From the NCBI GenBank assembly GCA_965284365.1, contig OZ260079.1:620001-684000 (forward strand): a stretch of 64,000 nt of DNA, written 5' to 3'. Under the pieces are notes generated by a model. The model did not search any database, was not told the DNA's origin, and worked only from the letters and a program-made list of their open reading frames with translations. The DNA is from Phragmitibacter sp965284365. Lineage in GTDB: Bacteria; Verrucomicrobiota; Verrucomicrobiia; Verrucomicrobiales; Verrucomicrobiaceae. Shown here in pieces: positions 8,350 through 19,814 of this stretch (positions within the stretch are counted from its first letter, which is position 1; every line of letters begins with the position of its first letter). The position numbers were made by a program, and so were the translations under genes.

Positions 8350-10284
8350 TTACTTCTTGTCCTTGTCCACCACCTCGAAGTCAGCGTCGACAACGGGGCC
8401 CTGGTCTTTGGAATTGTCGCCCGGGGCGTTACTGGCCACATCAGGTGCACCTTCGGGACCCCCCTCAGGAGCGCCACCGGCCTGCGCCATGTGCTGATAG
8501 GCTTCTGCAAACAACTTTTGCAGTTCATCAAGCTTGGTTTTCATGGCGCCGCTGTCGTTATCGGCGATCGCCTTCTTCAGGCTGTCCACCTTGTCGAGGA
8601 GCGGCTGCTTCTGATCGGCAGGCACTTTGTCGCCGAGGTCAGCGAGGCTCTTCTCGACCTGATAAACCGTCGTTTCGGCTTGGTTCTTCAATTCGACAGA
8701 TTCCTTGCGCTGCTTGTCTTCCTCTGCGTGCAATTCGGCTTCGCGCTTGGCTTTCTCGATTTCGTCATTGCTGAGACCGCTGCTGCCGGCGATGGAGATT
8801 TTGCTCTCTTTGCCCGTTGTCTTTTCCTTGGCGGAGACGTGCAGGATACCGTTGGCATCAATGTCGAAGGTCACTTCGATCTGCGCCGTGCCACGAGGCA
8901 TCGGAGGGATGCCATCAAGCTTGAAGGTGCCCAGAACCTTGTTGTCACGGCTCATTGGACGTTCACCCTGGATGACAACCACTTCCACTCCAGGCTGATT
9001 GTCAGAGGCGGTGGAGAAAGTCTGCGCGTGACGCTTCGGAATCGTCGTGTTGCGTGGGATCATCGGAGTGGCGATACCGCCCTCCGTTTCGATGGCCAAT
9101 GTCAACGGGGTGACGTCCAGAAGGAGCACATCCTTCACATCACCACGGAGCACACCACCCTGGATGGCGGCGCCCACGGCGACAACTTCATCCGGATTCA
9201 CACCTTTGTGAGGCTCTTTGCCGGCCAATTTACGGGCCGTCTCGATCACCTTTGGCATACGGGTCATACCACCGACGAGAACTAACTCATCAATCTTACT
9301 GGCGTCCAATTTCGCAGCGACCAAACACTCGCGAACGGGTTTGATCGTGCGCTCGAAAAGGTCATCGGTGAGCTGCTCCATCTTGGCCCGGGTGAGGGTC
9401 TTCATGATGTGCTTCGGACCGGTCGCATCTGCCGTGATGAAGGGCAGGTTAAGATCGTAGCTCTGGCTGGAGCTGAGCGCGATTTTGGCCTTTTCTGCTT
9501 CTTCCTTGATGCGTTGCAGAGCATCTGGCTGACCACTGAGGTCGATACCCGAATCAGTCTTGAATTCCGAAATGATCCACTGGATCAGCTTGTTGTCCCA
9601 GTCGTCACCACCCAAGTGGGTGTCACCATCCGTGGCAAGCACCTCGAAGACACCGTCGCCGATTTCCAAAACGGAAATATCGAAAGTACCACCGCCCAGG
9701 TCATACACAGCGATCTTCTCGTCAGCTTTCTTGTCGAGACCATAGGCCAGCGAAGCTGCGGTTGGTTCATTGATAATGCGGCGGACAGTGAGACCTGCGA
9801 TTTCACCGGCGGCTTTGGTCGCATTACGCTGCGAGTCATTGAAATAAGCCGGCACCGTGATGACAGCTTCAGTGATCGTTTCACCAATACGCGCTTCCGC
9901 GTCTGCCTTCAGCTTCGCCAGGATCATCGCGGAGATTTCCTGTGGGCTATACGATTTCGTTTCGCCACCTACTTCGACTTGGACATGGGCATCGCCATTG
10001 GAGGCTTCCACGATCTTATAAGGGAGCTGTTTGTCAGCAGCGGTGAGTTCCGAAAACTTGCGTCCCATGAGACGCTTCACCGAGAAAACGGTATTGCGCG
10101 AGTTAGTGACCGCTTGACGCTTGGCGGCCTGCCCTACAACACGCTCGCCGGATTTGGTGAAGGCCACCACGCTAGGAGTCGTACGTGCACCTTCGGAATT
10201 CTCCAATACTTGGGGCTCAGTCCCTTCCAGAATCGCCATGCAGGAGTTGGTCGTGCCTAAGTCTATGCCTAAAATTTTACTCAT
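8350..10284 (-). CDS. dnaK: Molecular chaperone DnaK (Hsp70)
   Basis: 644 residues, full length. The nucleotide-binding domain (about 1-380) shows GIDLGTTNSCMAIL, the GGTFDISVLEIGDG phosphate loop and VLVGGMTRMP. The canonical interdomain linker DVLLLDVTPLTLAIE (about 390) leads to the substrate-binding beta domain, then a helical lid (about 500-600) and a Gly/Pro-rich tail ending DADFEVVDKDKK, an EEVD-like acidic end of bacterial DnaK. It folds client proteins with DnaJ and GrpE. Neither dnaJ nor a normal grpE gene is in this window. It is divergent from rdgB, with about 290 bp between the starts. Confidence 0.99.
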   Translation of the reverse strand: MSKILGIDLGTTNSCMAILEGTEPQVLENSEGARTTPSVVAFTKSGERVVGQAAKRQAVTNSRNTVFSVKRLMGRKFSELTAADKQLPYKIVEASNGDAHVQVEVGGETKSYSPQEISAMILAKLKADAEARIGETITEAVITVPAYFNDSQRNATKAAGEIAGLTVRRIINEPTAASLAYGLDKKADEKIAVYDLGGGTFDISVLEIGDGVFEVLATDGDTHLGGDDWDNKLIQWIISEFKTDSGIDLSGQPDALQRIKEEAEKAKIALSSSQSYDLNLPFITADATGPKHIMKTLTRAKMEQLTDDLFERTIKPVRECLVAAKLDASKIDELVLVGGMTRMPKVIETARKLAGKEPHKGVNPDEVVAVGAAIQGGVLRGDVKDVLLLDVTPLTLAIETEGGIATPMIPRNTTIPKRHAQTFSTASDNQPGVEVVVIQGERPMSRDNKVLGTFKLDGIPPMPRGTAQIEVTFDIDANGILHVSAKEKTTGKESKISIAGSSGLSNDEIEKAKREAELHAEEDKQRKESVELKNQAETTVYQVEKSLADLGDKVPADQKQPLLDKVDSLKKAIADNDSGAMKTKLDELQKLFAEAYQHMAQAGGAPEGGPEGAPDVASNAPGDNSKDQGPVVDADFEVVDKDKK

Positions 10285-10347
10285 ATTGGGTTGGGATTGA
10301 GATTACGTGCGTTGCGTTGCCCTACGGCAGACGCGGGCCGTTATATT

Positions 10348-10364
10348 TGGCATTTCCTGTGCCA
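10348..10364. promoter_or_regulatory. Small inverted repeat upstream of dnaK
   Basis: TGGCA (10348-10352) and TGCCA (10360-10364) are separated by 7 bp and overlap an ATATAA-like box on the minus strand, about 60-80 bp upstream of the dnaK ATG. It could be part of the dnaK promoter or an operator. The arms are short, so this is a weak call. Confidence 0.25.
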
Positions 10365-10574
10365 GCAGGAGATCTACAGTCTTAACGCGTTCTCAATCAG
10401 CAATATGCAGATATTAACTGCTCCATGAACCCCTCATCATAAGGCAGCTTTTAGAGACAGAATTGCACAATCGGACCGAAGCGCAGCGCCACTTTGACCG
10501 AGTCAGTGTGCTTTGGCACACACTTCTGCTCATCTCCCCTTTGCGAAAATGCGGGGTACAGCTACGAGTCCCAA

Positions 10575-11180
10575 GTGAACAGACTTCTGATCGCCACAGG
10601 CAACCGCCACAAGACTCAGGAAATCCGCGCGTTGCTGGGACCCGGCTGGCAGGTGGAAGATCTTTCCGCTTACCCTTCCCTCCCCTCTCCCGAGGAGACG
10701 GGCAAAACTTTTGCGGCAAATGCCGCGATTAAAGCCCTCGCTGCCAGCGCAGCGCTACCCGGCGTGCAAGTCCTCTCCGATGACTCTGGTATTGAGGTGG
10801 ACGCGCTCGGTGGAGCGCCAGGAGTTTATTCCGCCCGGTATGCCGGGGAAAACGCGACTGATAAAGACAACCGGGAAAGGCTAAAGAAAGAACTCGGCAA
10901 TGCTTTGGCTCAGGGCGTGCAGCAGCCTTTTAAGGGCCGCTTTTGCTGCTGCATGGCTCTCGCCCAGGACGGGCAGGTCTTGGCTCTGTTTGAGGGTACC
11001 GTGGAAGGCAGTGTCCGTTTGGAAGAAGAAGGTCAGGGCGGTTTTGGCTATGACCCCCTTTTTGTTCCCGAAGGTTATGATCAGACTTTCGGCACACTGC
11101 CGAGCGAGGTAAAAAATCAACTCAGCCACCGGGCTCGCGCCCTGCAAAAAGCACTCACATGGTTCGCCGAACATTCTTAA
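10575..11180 (+). CDS. rdgB: RdgB/HAM1 family XTP/dITP diphosphatase
   Basis: 201 residues from the GTG at 10575. The frame is open further upstream from 10494, but the RdgB fold begins at VNRLLIATGNRHKTQEI, which is the family N-terminus. Key motifs are ATGNRHK (nucleotide binding), LSDDSGIEVDALGGAPGVYSAR, and GGFGYDPLFVPEG near the C-terminus with SHRARAL. The enzyme removes deaminated purine nucleotides (ITP, XTP, dITP) from the pool. The next gene overlaps its last 22 bases, implying translational coupling. MazG, another nucleotide-pool cleaner, is 7 kb away. Confidence 0.93.
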   Translation: MNRLLIATGNRHKTQEIRALLGPGWQVEDLSAYPSLPSPEETGKTFAANAAIKALAASAALPGVQVLSDDSGIEVDALGGAPGVYSARYAGENATDKDNRERLKKELGNALAQGVQQPFKGRFCCCMALAQDGQVLALFEGTVEGSVRLEEEGQGGFGYDPLFVPEGYDQTFGTLPSEVKNQLSHRARALQKALTWFAEHS

Positions 11181-11965
11181 TCCGCCCAAGCCTGGCCACC
11201 CTTGCCGGACTACTGGCTCTCTTTTCAACACAGGTTGTTTATGCCCAAACTGCGGCAGCCCCTGCAAAATGGCGCGTTGCTTCGCCGGGCAAAAAGCTGG
11301 CTCTGGGTCACGGCGCTTATCAAACCAAGAAGGCGCTGGCCGGACCGCACACCGCAGAGTTAAACCTAATCTTTTTCGATTCGGTGAAGTGCTCCCTCAA
11401 AGTGCAGGATCAGCCGAGAGCTGGAAAGATCGCGCGTGGCGCAGAAAGCGTGAAAGCAATAGCTGCGTGCAACGGCGGCTACTTCACTCCCGAATTCGAA
11501 CCCCTGGGTCTCTCCATTTCAAAAGGCCAGCGCGTCGGCAAGATTCAAAAGAGCTCGCTGCTAGGCGGCATGCTGGTGGTGCGCAAAGACCGCCCCTCTC
11601 TCATCTGGCGCGATGAGTTCACGGACTCAAAAGACATCACAGATCTCATCCAGGCAGGTCCCCGCCTTGCCAGCGGTGGCAAAGGTATCACTGGTCTGGA
11701 AGCGCAACGCCGCCGCGCGCGCACGTTTCTCGTCACGGACAACAAAGGCCGCTGGGCCATGGGCACCTGCAAAAGTGTGACCCTCAAAGAAATGTCCGAT
11801 CTGCTGGTGACGCCGGGAGTCATCTCTGAATTCACCGTCGCTCGAGCCATCAATCTCGATGGCGGCAGTTCCACCGCTCTCTGGTGGCGCGAAGCCAACG
11901 GGACCGAGCACTATGAACCGGAGTATAACCTGGTGCGTAACTACCTGACAGTAGTGCCGCGTTAA
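11159..11965 (+). CDS. Secreted phosphodiester glycosidase (NAGPA domain)
   Basis: 268 residues. An N-terminal signal peptide (about 1-29, ending VVYAQ) marks export. The mature part matches the NAGPA/DUF2233 fold: the CNGGYFTPEFEPLG segment near residue 105, a central QAGPRL, and the hallmark NLDGGSSTALWW near residue 236. Family members hydrolyse phosphodiester-linked sugars; the mammalian enzyme uncovers mannose-6-phosphate, and bacterial ones act on envelope polymers. The substrate is not predictable here. It overlaps rdgB by 22 bp, which is unusual company for an exported enzyme and probably reflects transcription economy only. Confidence 0.87.
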   Translation: MVRRTFLIRPSLATLAGLLALFSTQVVYAQTAAAPAKWRVASPGKKLALGHGAYQTKKALAGPHTAELNLIFFDSVKCSLKVQDQPRAGKIARGAESVKAIAACNGGYFTPEFEPLGLSISKGQRVGKIQKSSLLGGMLVVRKDRPSLIWRDEFTDSKDITDLIQAGPRLASGGKGITGLEAQRRRARTFLVTDNKGRWAMGTCKSVTLKEMSDLLVTPGVISEFTVARAINLDGGSSTALWWREANGTEHYEPEYNLVRNYLTVVPR

Positions 11966-12019
11966 CAGCCCTCCTCGACATCGCTATCGATCGCCTACCC
12001 ATTTATTTATACCGAACTT

Positions 12020-13108
12020 ATGCCTAAGCCACTCGACCCAGCTTCAAAGGACTTTCTCCAAAACTACCTGCATGCTGCCAGCCCGACCGGCTTTGAATTC
12101 CGTGGCCAGCGCCTGTGGGCGGAGTACCTGCGCGCTTTTGCCGACAGAGTCGAGAGTGACGCCTATGGGACGGCTTGGGGCACTCTGAACGGGACAGCTG
12201 AAAAGCCGACTCGGATCATGCTGGAATCTCATGCGGACGAAATTGGCTTCATGGTTAAGATGATCTCCCGCGATGGCTTTCTCTATCTTGATCGCATCGG
12301 CGGGTCAGACGTTGCCACGGCGCGTGGCCGACGCCTCGATATTTATGGAGATAAAGGCGTGGTGCGCGGGATCATTGGCAACACCGCCATTCACATTCGC
12401 GAACGAGACAATGAAAAGGTGCCCAAGGTTCACGAACTTTATGTCGATATCGGCGCCAGCAGCGACAAGGAAGTGGCGAAGGCCGGCATCCGCGTGGGAC
12501 ATCCCGCGGTGTACTCCTACGGCGCGGAATTCATGGCAGACAAATTCCTATTGGGTCGCGCTTTGGACAACCGCATCGGCGGTTACATCATCGCTCAAGT
12601 TCTGAAGCGTCTGAAGACGAAGAAGAAACCCATTGCGAATACCGTCATCGCGGTGAACGCGGTGCAGGAAGAAATCGGCGGCAATGGCGCCAAGATGATC
12701 GCGCATCGTCTCATGCCGGATGTAGCCGTTGTTCTGGACGTCACGCATGCCACAGACACGCCTGGTATCGACAAGACAAAACACGGCGACGTAAAGCTCG
12801 GCAAAGGCCCCTCCATCACGCACGGCACCTGCAATCACCCCGTGGTCGTAGAGCACCTGCTGAAGGCTGCGGGAAAAGCCAAAGTAAACATCCAGCACGA
12901 GTCCTCATCCCGCTACAGCGGCACCGATACCGATAGCATTTTCAATGTGCAGCATGGCATCCCCAGCGGATTGATCAGTCTGCCTCTGCGCTATATGCAT
13001 TCCGTGGTGGAAATGGCGAGCCTCCAGGATGTCGAAGATGTGATCCAAGTGTTGCTGGCGTTCGTGGAAAACGTCACGCCTGGAGAGGACTTCGCAATCA
13101 AGCTTTGA
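12020..13108 (+). CDS. M42 family metallopeptidase (FrvX/endoglucanase-like aminopeptidase)
   Basis: 362 residues, cytoplasmic. The M42 metal-binding set is visible: the first His in ESHADEIGFMV (about 70), Asp in LGRALDNRIGGY (about 183), the catalytic EE in AVQEEIGGNGA (about 218), Asp in VLDVTHATDTPG, and a late His in LPLRYMHSVVEMA (about 327). These are di-zinc or cobalt aminopeptidases, sometimes mis-annotated as endoglucanases, that form large tetrahedral particles and trim peptides. It stands between the NAGPA gene and a GNAT gene on the same strand, with short gaps. Confidence 0.92.
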   Translation: MPKPLDPASKDFLQNYLHAASPTGFEFRGQRLWAEYLRAFADRVESDAYGTAWGTLNGTAEKPTRIMLESHADEIGFMVKMISRDGFLYLDRIGGSDVATARGRRLDIYGDKGVVRGIIGNTAIHIRERDNEKVPKVHELYVDIGASSDKEVAKAGIRVGHPAVYSYGAEFMADKFLLGRALDNRIGGYIIAQVLKRLKTKKKPIANTVIAVNAVQEEIGGNGAKMIAHRLMPDVAVVLDVTHATDTPGIDKTKHGDVKLGKGPSITHGTCNHPVVVEHLLKAAGKAKVNIQHESSSRYSGTDTDSIFNVQHGIPSGLISLPLRYMHSVVEMASLQDVEDVIQVLLAFVENVTPGEDFAIKL

Positions 13109-13154
13109 CCGCCCGCTTTCCCCAAGGTCGCCGGGGACCTTTCTCCTTTGATCC

Positions 13155-13739
13155 ATGCCTCTGATCATTACTCTGCGAGACGGAGCCCCGGTGCTGCTGC
13201 GACCATTTGCGCCAGAAGATCGCGACATCTTGTTGGAGGCATTCAACAACCTCTCACCTGATGCGCATTACTATCGCTTCTGGAATCATGTCAAAGGCGT
13301 TCCGGATTCCCTGCTAAACCGCATTCTCAACTCAGAACCTGGGCTGCATGAGTCTTGGGGAGCCCAGGATCCAGCCCGTCCCAACGAACCGGGCTATGGC
13401 GGCGCTTCTTATTGGAGAAATACGAACAGTCCGTCTGAGGCCGAGGTGTCCTTCATTGTTGCAGACGAAGCTCAGCATCGTGGCATCGCCACTGCACTGC
13501 TTGCCGTCATCTGGCTTCGGGCCAAAGAAATCGGCGTGACGCATTTGTATGGTCATGTCCTGCCGGATAACTACACTGTGCTGGACTGGTTCCGGTCGCT
13601 AGGCGCATCATTCCGCTACGCCGCAGGCACTTACACATTTACATTATCGCTGGACGAAGCGCACTTGCGAGACACACCGACGGCCGCACGGTTCAAGACC
13701 CTACTCAGCGAACTTAAGACACAACTGGGCAGTCTCTGA
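13155..13739 (+). CDS. GNAT family N-acetyltransferase
   Basis: 194 residues. The GNAT core lies in residues about 85-150: AEVSFIVADEAQHRGIATALLAVI contains the acetyl-CoA pyrophosphate-binding Q-x-x-G-I-A loop (the usual R/Q-x-x-G-x-A), followed by a YGHVLPDNYTVLDWFRSLGA helix-strand unit. The N-terminal part (LRDGAPVLLRPFAPEDRD) resembles the acetyltransferase domain found fused to acyl-CoA synthetases such as Pat, which modify protein lysines; here it stands alone. Substrate unknown. It is convergent with rpoD, 22 bp between stops. Confidence 0.85.
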   Translation: MPLIITLRDGAPVLLRPFAPEDRDILLEAFNNLSPDAHYYRFWNHVKGVPDSLLNRILNSEPGLHESWGAQDPARPNEPGYGGASYWRNTNSPSEAEVSFIVADEAQHRGIATALLAVIWLRAKEIGVTHLYGHVLPDNYTVLDWFRSLGASFRYAAGTYTFTLSLDEAHLRDTPTAARFKTLLSELKTQLGSL

Positions 13740-13761
13740 GAGGTCAATGATTCAGCTCGGC

Positions 13762-15594
<1,833 letters not shown>

Positions 15595-15596
15595 GT

Positions 15597-17426
15597 TTAG
15601 GAGCCCTGACTAGTGGAAACTTTCTGTAACTGAGTGCGGCGGTCAAGGTAATCTTTGCGCAACGACACGACTTGCTGTTGCAATTCCGCTATGGCCTCGG
15701 GACTGAGGCCTGCCTGTTTTAGTTGGGTTTGGGCAAACTGCAACCTGTTTTGCACCCATTGAAACTCCAGGGCCTCCAGCGCATGCTTGGCTTCCTCGAT
15801 GCCACCTTCTGGCAATGGCGCGGAAAGCAACTGGCTAATGGCCGCAGCCTCAGCTCGTCCCAACTCGGTCAAGAACGATCCCAATTTGAGTGAATCAGAC
15901 AGATCACTTTCGCTTTTCCAAACGAGTGACAACAAGTCCGCACCCATCAGATCCTTCAGCAGATGATCGAGCGGAACGCTGCGAAGCCAGCGCAATACTT
16001 CTGGATTTCCCAATGAATAGCGCGTGAGCAATTGCGCCGTTTTGTGCTGGGGCGGCAAGGGTGCTTCAACAGACTTGTTCGCATCCTGCGATTGTTGGGT
16101 CACCGGCTTGGCCGTGCGGGAAACTTGCCGCCGGTAGTCTGCTTCCGGCAGGCCGATGCGTGCCGATATTTTCTGAATAGCTTCATCTCTTGCCAGAGGA
16201 TTATCCAATAGGCGAATCATACCAGCCATCTCTCCCGCAAAGCGGGTCTTCATCCGTGTCTCATGGAAGCCAGCTTGTGACGAGGCATAGTCGATCATGT
16301 GATCAAAGAAATCACGTGAGCGCGTGAGCGTTGCGGCAAAGGCTTCTGTCCCCTGCTTGCGAATCAAGGAGTCCGGATCTTCACCCGCAGGCAAGGGGGC
16401 CACCTTTACCAGTATGCCCACAGGCGCCAGAATGTTGAAGGCACGCTCAGCCGCTTTATAACCGGCGGCATCGGAATCAAAACAAAGCACCACTTCCTCC
16501 GCATGCCGCTTCAACATGCGCGCATGGAATTCCGTGAAGGCAGTGCCTAATGGAGCCACCACATTCTCAAAGCCGTGCTCATAGGCGGAGATCAGATCCA
16601 ACTGACCTTCACACACAATGGCACGGCTGGCTTTGATGATGGCTCTCTTTGACTTGTCCAAACCGAAAAGGGTGCGGCTTTTACTGAAGATTGAGGTCTC
16701 AGGCGAGTTCAGATATTTGGCCGCCTTTGCGTCCGGATCCAACAAACGTCCGCTAAAAGCGATGACCTCTCCGAAATCATTACGAATCGGAAACATGAGC
16801 CGGTGACGAAATCGCGGATAAGCAGCTTCACCCGGCCGGCCACTGTCTTCATCCCGGCGGGCGAGGATGCCGCCGTGCACGAGAAGGTTTTCCGTATACT
16901 TGAGCGGCCTGGCCCAATCCCAAAGCGGTGCCGCTGCCGCCGGCGCATAGCCCATTTTCCAATTCTTTGCCGTTTGGGCACTGATGCCACGGGACTTCAG
17001 GTAGTCGCGTGCGGCCTCAGCCATGGGATCTTTCATCAGCAGGTGATGATACCAGTCCGCCAGATCCCGATGCAGCTTCAGCAAGGCCTGCCGGACGCGA
17101 GTGGCGCGCTCCGCGTTCGCATCCCAAACTTCCTCCTCGAGCCGGATTCCCGCGGTATCGGCCAGCCGCTTGACCGCATCCATAAAGGACAAGCCGTCAT
17201 GCTCTTGCACGAAGCGGAAGGCATTGCCGCCTGCCCCACAACCGAAACAATGGTAGGTTCCGCGCTGAGGACTGACATTAAATGAGGGATTCTTTTCCTG
17301 ATGGAAGGGACATAGTCCCACCCAGTTTACCCCAGCCCGGCGCAGCCGCACATAGCGGCCGACCAGATCCACGATGTCCGTGGACGCCAGGATCTGCTGT
17401 AGGGTTTCCTCCGGGACACGCGGCAT
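15597..17426 (-). CDS. dnaG: DNA primase DnaG
   Basis: 609 residues. The zinc-binding domain is at the N-terminus (CPFHQEKNPSFNVSP then YHCFGCGAGGNAF, with CHCC ligands). The TOPRIM catalytic core follows, with the acidic VCEGQLDLISAYEHG and CFDSDAAGYKAAERA motifs. The C-terminal 150 residues form the DnaB-interacting helical domain, which is divergent. It makes RNA primers for DNA replication. It is immediately followed by rpoD with a 2-bp gap, so the two are co-transcribed and probably translationally coupled. Confidence 0.97.
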   Translation of the reverse strand: MPRVPEETLQQILASTDIVDLVGRYVRLRRAGVNWVGLCPFHQEKNPSFNVSPQRGTYHCFGCGAGGNAFRFVQEHDGLSFMDAVKRLADTAGIRLEEEVWDANAERATRVRQALLKLHRDLADWYHHLLMKDPMAEAARDYLKSRGISAQTAKNWKMGYAPAAAAPLWDWARPLKYTENLLVHGGILARRDEDSGRPGEAAYPRFRHRLMFPIRNDFGEVIAFSGRLLDPDAKAAKYLNSPETSIFSKSRTLFGLDKSKRAIIKASRAIVCEGQLDLISAYEHGFENVVAPLGTAFTEFHARMLKRHAEEVVLCFDSDAAGYKAAERAFNILAPVGILVKVAPLPAGEDPDSLIRKQGTEAFAATLTRSRDFFDHMIDYASSQAGFHETRMKTRFAGEMAGMIRLLDNPLARDEAIQKISARIGLPEADYRRQVSRTAKPVTQQSQDANKSVEAPLPPQHKTAQLLTRYSLGNPEVLRWLRSVPLDHLLKDLMGADLLSLVWKSESDLSDSLKLGSFLTELGRAEAAAISQLLSAPLPEGGIEEAKHALEALEFQWVQNRLQFAQTQLKQAGLSPEAIAELQQQVVSLRKDYLDRRTQLQKVSTSQGS

Positions 17427-17499
17427 AAGGGGAATTTAAGACAACTAATCTACTACGGGAAAACGATGGGTTTGGGCGCTCGCGACAGAAGATGCTGTT

Positions 17500-17925
17500 T
17501 CAGAGTCGGCTCAGCGCATCCGTCACGGCACTTTGGATCGCCCTTGGCCCATCGCCGCCCATTTTTTCATCTAAAGCATCCAGCCGTTGAATCAAATCCG
17601 CGACCGTTTTCCTGGGATACTGCCCACCCGCGGCAGGGCAGAAATGCGTACGGCAGCCGAAAGGCCGGTGCTCATAGATGGCGCATAAACCATCCTTTCC
17701 CAGGAGCGGACAGCTTCCGTCGTCCTTAGGCGGAAGCTTTTTCCTTCCGCTGGCTCTCACGCCCGTCGCAGCGTAATGCGCTTCCCCCCGCGTGAGCATG
17801 GGCGTCTTTCCGGTCAGCCGAAACTGGCAGCACTGCGTCCGACCCGTGCAATCGCGATCAACCGAACGCTTTGCGAGGTCGGCATAGATTGACACGATGT
17901 GCCGCTGGATTTCGGCTTTCTCCAT
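17500..17925 (-). CDS. YkgJ family cysteine-cluster protein
   Basis: 141 residues from ATG 17925 (MEKAEIQRHIV). The frame extends to 17988 but the added residues look non-native. Clustered cysteines (CTGRTQCCQF, CPLLGKDGLCAIYEHRPFGCRTHFC) match the YkgJ/UPF0153 pattern proposed to bind an Fe-S cluster or zinc. Function unknown. It is divergent from the large uncharacterised gene at 18006, with 80 bp between the starts. Confidence 0.8.
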   Translation of the reverse strand: MEKAEIQRHIVSIYADLAKRSVDRDCTGRTQCCQFRLTGKTPMLTRGEAHYAATGVRASGRKKLPPKDDGSCPLLGKDGLCAIYEHRPFGCRTHFCPAAGGQYPRKTVADLIQRLDALDEKMGGDGPRAIQSAVTDALSRL

Positions 17926-18005
17926 GATAGACAGCAGGTAAGGAAACAAAATCGTTGCTGGACTCCTCCTTCCCGCAGCCGCGAACATCGCGCCTCCGCC
18001 GCCGC

Positions 18006-19733
18006 ATGCAACTGTTCCTCATCGATGCCATTGGGCCTTTCTTCCGGGCCCACCCAGGACGTACCATCAATTGGTCCAAAATCCCTTTCCAGCATATCCC
18101 GGTTCAAGGGCCGGAGTGCGAGGCACGCTGGGCGCAAATCCGGGCGGACCTGCACACCTTTTGCGCCAAAGCGTCAGAGATGGGTTTCAACGCGGTGACT
18201 TTGGATGACGTCACGCACTTGGCGGATCATTCTTTTTACTCTCTCGAGACGCGCGCCACCATTGGCCGTTGGCGTTCCTTCCTTGGCCCATGCCTCGACA
18301 TCCCCCGGGAATACGGGCTCAAGGTCTTTGTGACCATGGATGTCTTCAGTTCCACGCCTTCTCTGCGGGAGCATCTGGAGCAAACGCGGCTACCGGTGAA
18401 TACTTTCCTTTCCCACCTTCTGGACTCTTTTTTGGACGATTTCCCCGCAGTCGAGGGCGTCGTGGTTCGCATCGGTGAAAGCGATGCCCGGGACGTAGAA
18501 GACGAATTTCGCAGTGAACTCCACGTCCGCACCCCTTTGGACGCGAACCGGCTGCTCCGCGCACTTCTACCCGTCTTTGAGAAACGCCAAAAGCGCCTCA
18601 TCTTCCGCACCTGGACTGTCGGCGCCTATCGCGTCGGAGACTTGATGTGGTCCCCCGCCACGCTCACTCGCGCCTTGAAAGGCATTGAGGAAAGCCCCTC
18701 ACTCATTGTCTCCATGAAGCACGGCGAAAGCGACTTCTTCCGCTACCTTCCGCTCAACAAGAACTTCTTCCAGACCAAGGCCGCCAAGCTGGTGGAACTA
18801 CAGACGCGCCGGGAATACGAAGGCTGCGGCGAATTCCCCAGCTTTGTGGGATGGGAACATGAACGGTTTGCCCGTGAACTGGAACATGCCTCCAACCTCG
18901 TCGGCATTTCCGTTTGGTCTCAAACTGGCGGCTGGGTCCCCTTCCGTCGGCTGACCTTTCTGGATAGAAGTGCGGTCTGGACGGATCTGAACACCTTCGT
19001 CACCCTGCGCGTCTTCAAAGATAAACAACTCGTGGAGGAGGCCATTCGCGAGTTTGCCCAAAGCCAGAATTGCCCCGACGAAACTGCGCTGCTGGAACTC
19101 CTGCGGCTCTCTGATGAGGTCGTTCGCGAATTGCTCTACGTCGAAGATTTCGCCCGTCAGGCCCTCTTTTTCCGCAGGGTCCGGGTGCCTCCCATGCTTC
19201 AGGTCTACTGGAACAACATCTTCATCAGCCATAGTGTGAAGAAGGTCCTGAATCACTTTGTGCAGGACAAAGAGGCTTCCCTGCGTGCCGCGCAGCGCGC
19301 CCTGGAGAATATCGGACGGATGAGGACTTTGGCCACGGCTGCGGCCATGCCCGAGGAAGACATCGCTTACATGGAGGCCACCTTCAGCCTGCTTACGCTC
19401 GCGCGAGAATATTACTTTTCTCCTTTCACCGAGGAGATCGAACAGCGTCTCCGCATCGCGAAGAAAGCTTATAAGGCGCAATTCCCCAAAGAAGGCGGCC
19501 GCGCCCGCTACCGGGTGAAGATGAACTTCCAGCCGTTTTGGTTGCGTTACCGGCATCTCCGTTGGGCGCTGGCAGTGCTGATGCGCCGGAAAAGCGGTTA
19601 CAGGCTGGTGGACCGCATCTTCACGCTGCACGGCATCTCTCTTATCTATCGTGTCATCGCCAAACGCCGCCCTCACTGGATTCCCAGCTTCGCCAAGGAC
19701 TCCGCCATGGGAGTGGAATCCGTCATGCGCTGA
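18006..19733 (+). CDS. Large uncharacterised protein, possibly a TIM-barrel glycosidase
   Basis: 575 residues from ATG 18006 (MQLFLIDAIGPFF); an in-frame TTG lies at 17955. No signal peptide or clear membrane segment. The N-terminal 330 residues read like a (beta/alpha)8 barrel: alternating hydrophobic strands such as GFNAVTLDDV, GLKVFVTMDVFSS, VEGVVVRIGESDA, KRLIFRTWTVGA and SLIVSMKHGESDFF, with strand-end acidic residues. The segment NLVGISVWSQTGGW recalls late-barrel strands of alpha-glucuronidase-like enzymes. The C-terminal 240 residues are helical and basic. I cannot place it in a known family with confidence. It lies 81 bp before the UbiA gene, so the two may form an operon making or modifying a lipid-linked glycan. 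Confidence 0.7.
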   Translation: MQLFLIDAIGPFFRAHPGRTINWSKIPFQHIPVQGPECEARWAQIRADLHTFCAKASEMGFNAVTLDDVTHLADHSFYSLETRATIGRWRSFLGPCLDIPREYGLKVFVTMDVFSSTPSLREHLEQTRLPVNTFLSHLLDSFLDDFPAVEGVVVRIGESDARDVEDEFRSELHVRTPLDANRLLRALLPVFEKRQKRLIFRTWTVGAYRVGDLMWSPATLTRALKGIEESPSLIVSMKHGESDFFRYLPLNKNFFQTKAAKLVELQTRREYEGCGEFPSFVGWEHERFARELEHASNLVGISVWSQTGGWVPFRRLTFLDRSAVWTDLNTFVTLRVFKDKQLVEEAIREFAQSQNCPDETALLELLRLSDEVVRELLYVEDFARQALFFRRVRVPPMLQVYWNNIFISHSVKKVLNHFVQDKEASLRAAQRALENIGRMRTLATAAAMPEEDIAYMEATFSLLTLAREYYFSPFTEEIEQRLRIAKKAYKAQFPKEGGRARYRVKMNFQPFWLRYRHLRWALAVLMRRKSGYRLVDRIFTLHGISLIYRVIAKRRPHWIPSFAKDSAMGVESVMR

Positions 19734-19814
19734 CCGTCGGCTCAGCTTGACCCTTGACCATCGCCTTTTACCCGCTGAGTAAAAGGGCCATCCTTCGCCC
19801 ATCCGACTTCCTTC

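Noticed and set aside
7381..10440. CIRCE element for HrcA control of groESL or dnaK
   Set aside because: No TTAGCACTC-N9-GAGTGCTAA or close variant was found upstream of groES or dnaK.
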